From positions 3,848,371 to 3,912,370 of the forward strand of contig NZ_KV917376.1 of assembly GCF_002019695.1 (NCBI RefSeq): DNA of 64,000 bases. The letters run 5' to 3'. Origin of the DNA: Evansella clarkii. GTDB lineage: Bacteria > Bacillota > Bacilli > Bacillales > Salisediminibacteriaceae. A model generated the notes under the pieces. That model searched no databases and was not told the DNA's origin. It saw nothing but the letters and a program-made list of their open reading frames with translations. Below, piece by piece: positions 52,222 to 60,135 of the stretch (positions are counted from its first letter, which is position 1; every line of letters begins with the position of its first letter). A program made the position numbers and the translations under genes.

Positions 52222-53505
52222 CTAATTTTCATTTAAAACCTTCCTCAAATAGGAATTCATATTCCGGCCCATTTTCATCTGCTCAATCGTTGAAAACCCT
52301 TCCGTAAAAATGATAAGCTCTATTTTTTTCCCATCAGGCTTTTCCACATAAAGAGCCTGGTTTAAAACGACGGCTGTGGAACCACCCTTCGCCCCAAAAT
52401 GTTTGTACATTTCCCGGTTGGATGCATGCAGCTCCATTGGCCATTCCATCAGGTCCCGGAGAATCTCCTCTCCCCCAGGGACGGTTGCCGTATCATCAGA
52501 GATTGCGCTCATCACTTTTGCGTAATCATCCACTGAAGCATTGGGCAGACGGTCAGACCATATGTTCTGTAACTCCATAGGCACAGAAACGGTCCCATCG
52601 AAAAAATCAGGTTCTCCCTCTTTCAGCTCGTTGTGGATTTCCCAGGCTAATTCCCTGTATTCTTCCAGGTTCATGTCCAGCAGCATCGCTTCTAATTCCC
52701 GGTTGCTTAAACTTCCATTATGATTGTAGTCCAGATATTCAGGGATCAATAAGGCGGAAACAAGAGGATAGACCGGATCATGCTGTTCAAGCTCCAACGT
52801 TTTAAGCACATTATTAATTGATTCAGCTCCTAATTTTTCTAACAGATAATCTGTGTTCGCATTGGAACTGAACATAATCATTCCCTTTGCCACTTCATGT
52901 AAGGGAACCCGATTATTGGATATTTGGCCGGAAGCTCTCATTTCCTCAATCCACGCTGGATGTGCGCCGCCATCAGTATTGGCAAGGTAAAACTTTTCCA
53001 GCTCATTCAACGGAATAAGTTCATCACGGTCAACGTCACCCTCGGCCGCCTGGTTGGCATATTCGATAGCAAGGATTGTTTTCACTGTACTGGCGAGTGG
53101 CCGTTTCACATCCCCTTCCTGGCTGATGATCGTTTCTCCGTCAACACTCAAATGCATAGATGCCAGATCAGGATTATTGTTTATGTAGTTCTCAACATAC
53201 TCCGGATCGTCATGATATAAGTAGTAGGCTCCCCCGGCGATCAGAATAAAGAAAATACCAGCGACAACCATCCCTGATTTTGTATAAGTAGACCGGTCAG
53301 CAAGAAAACTCACAATTACTACGAAAATGATTGCAGGCAATGGCGTAATATTAAGTACTTCAATGGCAAAAATCGCAAGAAGAACGGAACTGGTTACAGC
53401 AATAAACTGACCTGTTTTCCACATCGTTCTTTTTTCAGGTGAAAATAACGGCAAAGCAGTCAGGACAATAAACCCTGCAAAAACAACCCATAAATAAAGA
53501 TACAT
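52222..53505 (-). CDS. Membrane-anchored class A beta-lactamase-like serine hydrolase
   Basis: 427 aa from ATG 53505. Four hydrophobic helices occupy the first 110 residues (LYLWVVFAGFIVLTALPLF; FIAVTSSVLLAIFAIEVL; AIIFVVIVSFL; GMVVAGIFFILIAGGAYYL), and an extracellular class A penicillin-recognising domain follows. The catalytic SxxK is in LASTVKTILA, SxN appears as MFSSNANTDYLLEK and the KTG motif as FGAKGGSTAVV. The domain has a long insert rich in Asp/Glu (residues about 255-330). It is unlikely to be a resistance enzyme; peptidase or esterase activity on cell-wall related substrates is more likely. A palindromic repeat precedes it. Confidence 0.8.
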   Translation of the reverse strand: MYLYLWVVFAGFIVLTALPLFSPEKRTMWKTGQFIAVTSSVLLAIFAIEVLNITPLPAIIFVVIVSFLADRSTYTKSGMVVAGIFFILIAGGAYYLYHDDPEYVENYINNNPDLASMHLSVDGETIISQEGDVKRPLASTVKTILAIEYANQAAEGDVDRDELIPLNELEKFYLANTDGGAHPAWIEEMRASGQISNNRVPLHEVAKGMIMFSSNANTDYLLEKLGAESINNVLKTLELEQHDPVYPLVSALLIPEYLDYNHNGSLSNRELEAMLLDMNLEEYRELAWEIHNELKEGEPDFFDGTVSVPMELQNIWSDRLPNASVDDYAKVMSAISDDTATVPGGEEILRDLMEWPMELHASNREMYKHFGAKGGSTAVVLNQALYVEKPDGKKIELIIFTEGFSTIEQMKMGRNMNSYLRKVLNEN

Positions 53506-53525
53506 ATGTAAAACCCTTTCTATCA

Positions 53526-53552
53526 TTCGACAAGTGCCAGGCACTTGTTGAA
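53526..53552. repeat. Palindromic GTGCCAGGCAC repeat
   Basis: 27-base palindrome with TTCGACAA / TTGTTGAA arms around GTGCCAGGCAC, directly upstream of the beta-lactamase-like gene. Same family as 7863, 9112 and 56718. Confidence 0.8.
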
Positions 53553-53605
53553 TTTTCTATATCAAATTCCTTTTTATCCTAACATATTTTTCCTGTGGCT
53601 TGATA

Positions 53606-54242
53606 TTAAATCTCTCCTTTATTTTCCTTAATTAATATATTTATAGTTTCCGTTTCTTCCGCAATAACTTCACAGCCTCTGTCATCATAAATAAAGAGAA
53701 TAATATTTTTAGTAGCATTTACGAAAAAGACATCGGGCGGATATGACCCGTTTTTCCCTCCCAATTTAGGATTCAAGGAGTAGTCTTTATTGCAAATTGC
53801 TTTAATTAGTAAAGGGTAATTTAAAATTTAAATCTCGTTTTTTGCATTTCAGATGAAACTGCGATATGTAGTACTCTTCTTGTTTTTCTTCATCGTCAAA
53901 AACAGAGGGTAAAGTTTCGTGTTCTAAATTGAATCTTAAATCTTTATTTTTTAGAAAACGGTAATAAACCTTTGTTGGGCTTATCCTTTTTTTATCACTA
54001 TTACGGTGGTAAACATTAGTTACGAGAAAGATTTCATCTTGTTCAGAAAAAAGGGAATTAAAAATGCACAATGCCTGGCTGTATACTCTTTCAAACATTT
54101 CATGATTAAGCCTGTCATCCTCATTAAACTGATATAACCCTTGCCCTAATTCAAAATGGATGCCGATTTTCCATTGGTTATAGAGGCTTGGTTTCAGGCT
54201 TAATCCTGGAAAAACTTTATTTAAGTATTCACTTAAATTCAT
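53606..54242 (-). pseudogene. Frameshifted DUF3885 protein gene
   Basis: The first part (ATG 54242 to the stop at 53802) reads MNLSEYLNKVFPGLSLKPSL to RDLNFKLPFTN. In the next frame, from about 53820, the protein continues as LLIKAICNKDYSLNPKLGG and SYPPDVFFVNATKNIILFI, then YDDRGCEVIAEETE, and stops at 53606. NAT-IFFIYDDRGCEV is the conserved end of DUF3885. A one-base deletion near TTACCCTTTACT explains the break. The intact protein would have about 211 aa, the normal family length. Function unknown; DUF3885 genes often occur in clusters with toxin-immunity-like loci (weak knowledge). Confidence 0.82.
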
Positions 54243-54314
54243 AATAAAGGCCCTCATTTTCTGTTTTTATAAGCCAGCTCCTTGCGCTGCAGCTACCTCT
54301 TACTGGTAAAAAGG

Positions 54315-54986
54315 TTACTTGTTAAAGTTGCCTGTTTCAATAAGAATTCCTTCCTTATTGAGCCTTTTATGGCTATAAGGAATATATCTTAATTCATTAA
54401 ACTTCTCGTTCCAAATTATATTAATGAAACGAGCTGGTTTTTTAAGCAGAAAATCAGAAGATACATTCTCGTAACGATAACATTCATTAGGATAAGGTTC
54501 ACCACATTCAAATAAGCCAAGCACATCTTCTTCCATTCCAATGGCCCCAATTTTAAACTCAAAGATCTCATACAGCTCTTCAAAAAAACGTGTGAATTCA
54601 GGAAATTCTTCTTTCTTAATACCAACCTGGTCCCATTCAGATTCATCAAATTGCTCACCAAAAAACCAAAAATTAATCATAAGCGCATTGGAAGAAACCT
54701 TTTCTATCTGTAATGTTGCTTTTCGTTTCCTTGATATATAAACATATAATCTTAATCTTAATGAGTGTAACTGATGTGAGAGCGGATCTCCTTCATCCAA
54801 TGCGTACCCACTTTCAAAAAACTCAATTATATCGTCAACATTTTTGTCTGCGATTTCAATTTTATTTGTTACCTTTGATATTCCATTTATAATTTCTCGT
54901 ATTGCTTTACTTTTATTTTCTTTCAGTTCCAAAATGAAACTAACTTCAAGGAAAGGACCGCCTTGCAACCACTGGGACCACTCCAT
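54315..54986 (-). CDS. Hypothetical protein
   Basis: 223 aa, not recognised. Start ATG 54986 follows GGAGGAATG. Soluble, no signal or membrane segment; Phe- and Glu-rich, with a central EFTRFFEELYEIFEFKIGAIG and an end KFNELRYIPYSHKRLNK. It lies 73 bases upstream of the frameshifted DUF3885 gene in the same direction, so they may form one unit. Confidence 0.6.
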   Translation of the reverse strand: MEWSQWLQGGPFLEVSFILELKENKSKAIREIINGISKVTNKIEIADKNVDDIIEFFESGYALDEGDPLSHQLHSLRLRLYVYISRKRKATLQIEKVSSNALMINFWFFGEQFDESEWDQVGIKKEEFPEFTRFFEELYEIFEFKIGAIGMEEDVLGLFECGEPYPNECYRYENVSSDFLLKKPARFINIIWNEKFNELRYIPYSHKRLNKEGILIETGNFNK

Positions 54987-55173
54987 CTTTCATTCCTCCT
55001 ATATCTCCTAATTGAAACCTTTACCTGAATAACCCGTATAAGGCAATATATGGTACTTCGATTTTTCAAATAATAAAGGGGCGATTTATTTATGAGATTT
55101 GCTTTCTGATCTTGTATCCTATAATTCTCTTAATTCTGAAGGAAATACACTGCCATCCAGAAAGGAGTTCCCT

Positions 55174-56712
55174 ATGAATAAGTATATTACTATTATTGTT
55201 GCCACATCAGTTTTTTTATTATCTTCCTGTAAAAGTGCCGAAACTATAGGAGATAATAAACAAGAAGAAAATGGGTTATATAGCACACAGGAACATTATT
55301 TTCCCACGAGTGAATGGCGTATGTCTGCACCTGAGGTTCAAGGCATGAATTCTGAAAAACTTATTGATGCCTTTGAAGAGATTGATCAATGGCATGAAGG
55401 AGTAAACAGCGTGCTTATCACCCGGAATGGTTATATTGTTGCCGAAAAATATTATGATGATTACGATAAAGAAATCAGCCAGTGGGTATATTCTGCCACA
55501 AAAGGTGTAACTTCAGCTTTAACTGGAATAGCGATCGACCAAGGTTTCATAAAGTTAGACGATAGAGTAGCAGATATATTTTCACATAAAGAAATACAGC
55601 ATTTAGATGACAAAAAATCAGCCATTACAATTGAGGATTTATTGAATATGAGGTCCGGTATCGCTTATGACGATCTGCAGGATTTTCAAGACATTTTTAA
55701 TTCCTCAGATCCTTTGCAGTCCATCTTAGACTTACCGATGAAAGAACATCCTGATACATCCTATAATTACAGTTCAGCTGATTCACATCTCCTTTCAGGT
55801 ATTATTCAGGAAACAGCCGGTATGTCCACAACGGAATTTGCCAATACATATTTGTTTGACCCCTTACAAATTGATGCGGATTTTGTTGAATTTAATGATT
55901 TAGCTAGCGGAGGAAACAGGCTTGTAATCTCACCAAGGGATATGGCTAAAATCGGCTGGTTATATTTAAACGAAGGTCAATGGGAAGGCGAACAGATTAT
56001 ACCAGAAGATTGGGTAGCAGCATCCACTACCTCCTCAATCGATGAGTACTTCACAAATAATGTGCGCTTCGGGTACCAATGGTATATTAACGAAGTAAAG
56101 AATCAATCCATTTATTATACACATGGTGGCCACGGCCAGTATATTATCTCTGTTCCTGATTTAAATATGAACGTCATATTTACTTCAAACCATAGTGCCC
56201 CGAGGTTTGATAACTTGGTGCCTGACGTTTTGGAGAAAATCATACAAGCAGCTGTTTCAGAGGAACCACTGGAAGACAACCAGGAAGGTCATCAACAATT
56301 ACTTGATGTTCTGAAAAAAGAAGAAGTTGAGCCAATACCAGCCGAACTGCCTGAAAAAGTTGGGAAAATAAATGACATACCATTTAAATTCAGCAGTAAT
56401 GATTTCGGTTGGTCTGAAGTTACTCTGTCTTTTTATGATAAAAACGTCGCTGGTATGAATATTAAATTTGACGACGTAACAGAAGAATATACTATCGGAA
56501 TTGATACGATACCACGCATAAACAAAATCAATAACTACGTCATTTCTAATGTTGGTTACTGGAAAGATGACTATACTTTTATTCAGGAAGAGAAATATTT
56601 AAATTATTTAGCTGAATATACCTTCATATTCACATTTGACGAAAATTACGAACAAGTCAGCGTAACAGAAATTTCTGATGGAAACGAAAGAACAATAGAA
56701 GGCAGAAAATGA
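55174..56712 (+). CDS. Serine hydrolase lipoprotein, class C beta-lactamase fold
   Basis: 512 aa from ATG 55174 (AAAGGAG upstream). Lipoprotein signal peptide with lipobox FLLSSC and lipidated Cys19. Beta-lactamase/DD-peptidase family domain: catalytic SATK at residues 107-110, the Tyr motif YNYSSADSHLLSG and the third motif THGGHGQY. The last 140 residues are a beta-rich extra domain (PAELPEKVGKINDIPFKFSS) found in EstB/Pab87-like esterases. Probably a cell-surface esterase or peptidase rather than a resistance determinant. A palindromic repeat follows the stop. Confidence 0.85.
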   Translation: MNKYITIIVATSVFLLSSCKSAETIGDNKQEENGLYSTQEHYFPTSEWRMSAPEVQGMNSEKLIDAFEEIDQWHEGVNSVLITRNGYIVAEKYYDDYDKEISQWVYSATKGVTSALTGIAIDQGFIKLDDRVADIFSHKEIQHLDDKKSAITIEDLLNMRSGIAYDDLQDFQDIFNSSDPLQSILDLPMKEHPDTSYNYSSADSHLLSGIIQETAGMSTTEFANTYLFDPLQIDADFVEFNDLASGGNRLVISPRDMAKIGWLYLNEGQWEGEQIIPEDWVAASTTSSIDEYFTNNVRFGYQWYINEVKNQSIYYTHGGHGQYIISVPDLNMNVIFTSNHSAPRFDNLVPDVLEKIIQAAVSEEPLEDNQEGHQQLLDVLKKEEVEPIPAELPEKVGKINDIPFKFSSNDFGWSEVTLSFYDKNVAGMNIKFDDVTEEYTIGIDTIPRINKINNYVISNVGYWKDDYTFIQEEKYLNYLAEYTFIFTFDENYEQVSVTEISDGNERTIEGRK

Positions 56713-56717
56713 AAATA

Positions 56718-56743
56718 TTCGACAAGTGCTGGCACTTGTCGAA
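56718..56743. repeat. Palindromic GTGCTGGCAC repeat
   Basis: 26-base palindrome with TTCGACAA / TTGTCGAA arms, one base shorter at the centre than the other copies, five bases after the lipoprotein stop. Probably acts as its terminator together with the following T-rich bases. Confidence 0.78.
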
Positions 56744-56866
56744 TTTTATTTGTACAGGTAAGATTTGTTATATTTGGTTAAATTATTTTTTACCTCAAAA
56801 TTAGCATTGATATGAGAATTTTGTACACCTTAAAAGAAGGATATTCCAAATTGAGGTGACTTACTA

Positions 56867-57325
56867 ATGAAATCAAAGAGGCACTTGCTGTTTAACCTGG
56901 CCATCATTATCATTCCATGGCTTTCCATTATATTTTTAGGTAAACGAAATATTAAGCGGTATTTTTTATCAAGCAGCATCATTGCTGCATACGAAATTTT
57001 AAGTCATATACATGGTCAGAAAAAGAGGTTCTGGAAATTTTATGAGAAGCCAAGGTTTTTCATTAGAGATGAACTTCCTTTTGACATCGGTCCGTACATT
57101 CCCATGTCTATGTGGATGCTGAAAATTTCCTATGGCAACTTTAAAAAGTTCATTTTCCTGAATGCTCTCTATAACGCCCTCTTCGCGTTTATCGGTATGC
57201 CTATATTTAAAAAGATGAAGATCATTCGTCTGCATCGATTAAGTCATTTTCAGTTTTTCCTTTATATCCACTACAAAGCGTATTTGTTGTATGGCGTGCA
57301 ATATTTGATCGAAAAGTATAAATAG
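56867..57325 (+). CDS. Hypothetical membrane protein
   Basis: 152 aa, start ATG 56867. Hydrophobic segments at residues 8-24 (LFNLAIIIIPWLSIIFL), about 30-45 and 92-112, and a basic character overall (FWKFYEKPRFFIRDELPFD). No catalytic motif; family not recognised. After its stop a GGGACAG.GGGACAG / CTGTCCC inverted repeat (57327-57356) belongs to the second short-repeat family. Confidence 0.55.
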   Translation: MKSKRHLLFNLAIIIIPWLSIIFLGKRNIKRYFLSSSIIAAYEILSHIHGQKKRFWKFYEKPRFFIRDELPFDIGPYIPMSMWMLKISYGNFKKFIFLNALYNALFAFIGMPIFKKMKIIRLHRLSHFQFFLYIHYKAYLLYGVQYLIEKYK

Positions 57326-57411
57326 AGGGACAGAGGGACAGATCCACTGTCCCTGTTGTTGCAATAAATTGTAACGGGACAACGTACCCGACTCCTGCAA
57401 AATATAATAAA

Positions 57412-58212
57412 TTAAAAGAACTCATATAAACCATTGGCAAAATAATGATAATCTTTATCATCAATTATCTTGCCTCCATAGCCTTCAAAAAATATTTGTT
57501 TATCTATTTCATCTTCAAAGGCATTTTGTTTAGGACGAATAGCTAATGATACATCACATCTAGGGTCTCCATAAGCTCCATTACTCCAATCGATTACCCC
57601 AGTTATAACTCCATTTGATACCATAACATTATCAATCGTAAAATCTCCATGAATAAGGGTTTGCTTATATTCTTTTGGCTTATTTGCTTTTACTCTTTCT
57701 AATAATTCTTTAGTTCCGTCAACCTTGTAGTTTTTCAAGTTATATTCTGCTTTATATAACATTTGGTCGATCCACGGTTGCTCTTTAATAAGTTCATTGG
57801 GACACGTGGTTGAATGGATTTGAGACAAGATTTTTCCAAAATTAAATATTATTTCTTGCCGTTTTCCCTTACTATACTCATTTAATAAAGCTTTTCTTAA
57901 AGTTTCACCTTCCAGGAAATCAATTAAAGCCCAAGATACAGTATCATTATTTTCTTCTAAAAATTTCTTTACCTTTGGTACTGGCAATTTTGTCTTATTG
58001 GTCAAACAATTTAAAATAGATACTTCTCTTTTCAACATTGAACTAAACTGTTCACCCTTTGTTCTTTTAAGGGCAAAAAATCCTTGTTCACTTTTGATTA
58101 ACCCTACATCAGAGGTGTAACCCTGGCGCGGGTACTTTATAGAAGTTATTTTATTTAAATATTCTTTAATCTCAATCGGAATTTCATCAATATGTATTGT
58201 TGGCAATTTCAC
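57412..58212 (-). CDS. APH-family phosphotransferase (aminoglycoside phosphotransferase-like)
   Basis: 266 aa, start GTG 58212 after GGAGGG. Protein-kinase-like fold: YTSDVGLIKSEQGFFALKRT for the nucleotide loop and catalytic Lys, and the Brenner/DFG-like motifs LIHGDFTIDNVMVSNGVITGVIDWSNGAYGDPRCDVSLAI with the catalytic Asp in HGDFTIDN and the metal Asp in IDW. Homologues phosphorylate aminoglycosides, choline or other small alcohols; the substrate here is unknown. It lies next to an isolated array repeat (copy H), so it fits the cassette-type gene pool. Confidence 0.87.
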   Translation of the reverse strand: MKLPTIHIDEIPIEIKEYLNKITSIKYPRQGYTSDVGLIKSEQGFFALKRTKGEQFSSMLKREVSILNCLTNKTKLPVPKVKKFLEENNDTVSWALIDFLEGETLRKALLNEYSKGKRQEIIFNFGKILSQIHSTTCPNELIKEQPWIDQMLYKAEYNLKNYKVDGTKELLERVKANKPKEYKQTLIHGDFTIDNVMVSNGVITGVIDWSNGAYGDPRCDVSLAIRPKQNAFEDEIDKQIFFEGYGGKIIDDKDYHYFANGLYEFF

Positions 58213-58331
58213 TCAGCCCTCCATTATCTCCGTCTTCCACTTAACTCCTCATTATTGGAGCAAGAGCTCTGATAAGTGCCTATCTTAAACGGTAGAAAAC
58301 ATTGTCAATTTCCCTCAATTAAAGGCTAACC

Positions 58332-58425
58332 TCCCCTTTAGTTTAACATCACTTTCCAATTCATGGATACAAAAAAAGAGCTGCAACATTGCACCTCACA
58401 ATTTTACTTACGCTACCCGTTTGTT
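58332..58425 (-). repeat. Array repeat copy H with terminator hairpin
   Basis: CTCCCCTTTAGTTTAACATC, hairpin GAGCTGCAACATTGCACCTC (58378-58397), TTTTACTTACGCTACCCGTT and TGTTTG. Separate from the main array by 11 kb, with the same structure and orientation. The gap 58213-58331 holds nothing else. Confidence 0.85.
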
Positions 58426-58439
58426 TGCCTTAATAATTC

Positions 58440-58831
58440 TTATACTCTATTTATTTCTTTGTATATCGAAGAGCTCTTTCCTCTTCCGTTTTTATAATTC
58501 GTTAATTGAACGTGATAATAATTTATATATTCAACAATAGTAAAGAGATAAATAAGCAAAGTTAGGAAAAATCCCCCAAAAGATATTCTATCAAAAAAAA
58601 TCTTCTCAATTATTAATAGAACAGGTACAATTCCAAGTAGGATTAAATTGATATTTTTGAATATAATAAGAATTTATAAAGTCTTGGCAGAAGTACTTTT
58701 TTAGTTTTCATTCTCCTGAATTTAATGAACCAGTAAAAACTACCTTGGAGTAAAATGAAAATTAATAGTGCAAATACAAACATTAAAGAAATACTGTTAT
58801 GTGTACTAACATTGTAGGAATACCTATACAA
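58440..58831 (-). pseudogene. Frameshifted small membrane protein
   Basis: From TTG 58831 the frame reads MYRYSYNVSTHNSISLMFVF and a hydrophobic stretch, then KFRRMKTKKVLLPRLYKF, before a stop at 58643. In the shifted frame the protein would continue as ILIIFKNINLILLGIVPVLL and LLIYLFTIVEYINYYHVQL to 58440. A one-base shift near 58675 restores a membrane protein of about 130 aa. The frame is also open upstream (to about 58995) without a start codon. The remaining gap to 59113 shows no clear gene. Repeat copy H follows the stop. Confidence 0.5.
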
Positions 58832-59113
58832 GATACCTATAAAAACCTCAACGTATAAGCTACAAAAATTAACGAAAATATTTTTAACATAATTGTACTC
58901 AATGCTACAATAATTGAGACAGGTTTTAGTGATTTTAGCAGGTTTATTATTAACTTTAGCAAAATTGATTTTATACTGGTCATACTATTATAATTTCTCT
59001 AGCCCGTGTATTTTTATGTAGATTCCGTGGCTTTAGCTGTAAATCTTTCTGGTTCTCTTGTTTGATTATAATCGAAGCCCCGGATTTTTCTAAAATTTAT
59101 TGACTAGCAATCA

Positions 59114-60025
59114 TCATAAAGGAGATAGTAATAAGCCCCAATTACGACCAGGATCAAATTTACCTTCACTATTATTTTCTTCTAGATCCCAAGAGTAGAA
59201 AAAATCTTCTACTAACCCTTCCCTTGCTGTCCATAATAAATTAACTGGCTCCATTCTTTTTCGAATAAAATACTCTAACCTATACCAATCTTCCTCGTCT
59301 ATTATACTTTCGGGTTTCTCAATGTTAGTTGAAGTTAAATAATCTTCATAAATAAAACCAATTTCTAGATCTTTACTTGAAATCTCAACCTTAACGTTGC
59401 AGTTTTTTTCACAAGATAATTGAAGTATCTCCGAGTTAAACTGAGCTAGTTCGGTTAATAAACGACAAGCACTTATTACTTCGTCAATATTGACTTCGCT
59501 ACTTTGATAAAAAACTCCTTTTACCCCGTTTGATGGAAATCTATAAGAAAAAAGTTCTCTCAAACCTCTAACATTTTCTAATAAGCTTTTAATTTCCCTA
59601 CCTTGTTCTGGGGCAATTATTCTAATTAAGTCGTAAGTTTGGTTAATCACCTTACTATGAGGTAGTCTGATCATCTTTCCTCTATTCCATTCCATTGCTG
59701 GATCAGAAAACAATAATGCCCTACTTGTATTTAATAAAGAATAATATAACAAATAGGGTTCAACTACCATCAAATTTTTTTCAATTGCATATTCTGCTGA
59801 ATTTAACAATAAAGTTGAAGATAAAATCATTTTTAATGATAAGTAATTACGGGTAATCCATTCTGCTTTCCTTTCATTATCCCAATTTTTCGTTATTTGT
59901 GCAGCAAATCTCTTTTGTCTCTCAGCAAAGTCGGTCAGTTGACCTGTTGTAAAATTATGGATTTCTATGAATTCTACACCAGACTCTAGCTTCGTTATAT
60001 CTGAAATTGTCATATACTTCACCAT
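59114..60025 (-). CDS. Hypothetical protein, YaaC-like pattern
   Basis: 303 aa. The segment VEPYLLYYSLLNTSRALLFS and the helical surroundings resemble YaaC-type/HEPN-like proteins of Firmicutes, but I cannot name the family with certainty. It is soluble, with an acidic C-terminus (DWYRLEYFIRKRMEPVNLLW; WGLLLSPL). It is encoded 110 bases after the large TPR protein in the same direction. The group TPR protein, 303-aa protein and AAA ATPase may have formed one functional locus. Confidence 0.5.
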   Translation of the reverse strand: MVKYMTISDITKLESGVEFIEIHNFTTGQLTDFAERQKRFAAQITKNWDNERKAEWITRNYLSLKMILSSTLLLNSAEYAIEKNLMVVEPYLLYYSLLNTSRALLFSDPAMEWNRGKMIRLPHSKVINQTYDLIRIIAPEQGREIKSLLENVRGLRELFSYRFPSNGVKGVFYQSSEVNIDEVISACRLLTELAQFNSEILQLSCEKNCNVKVEISSKDLEIGFIYEDYLTSTNIEKPESIIDEEDWYRLEYFIRKRMEPVNLLWTAREGLVEDFFYSWDLEENNSEGKFDPGRNWGLLLSPL

Positions 60026-60135
60026 TTTTTCTAAGTATTTGTTATTAATTTTGATTTTCTTTCAAAAAACTTTTACTAACTAGGAATACTTTTCTATTAA
60101 AAGTTGCAATGAACATTAAGCTTAGCTCTTAAAAT

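Noticed and set aside
52222-56712. Antibiotic-resistance beta-lactamases
   Set aside because: Both proteins share only the fold and catalytic motifs. The first is a multi-helix membrane protein with a long insert, the second a lipoprotein with an extra barrel domain; neither resembles known resistance enzymes closely.
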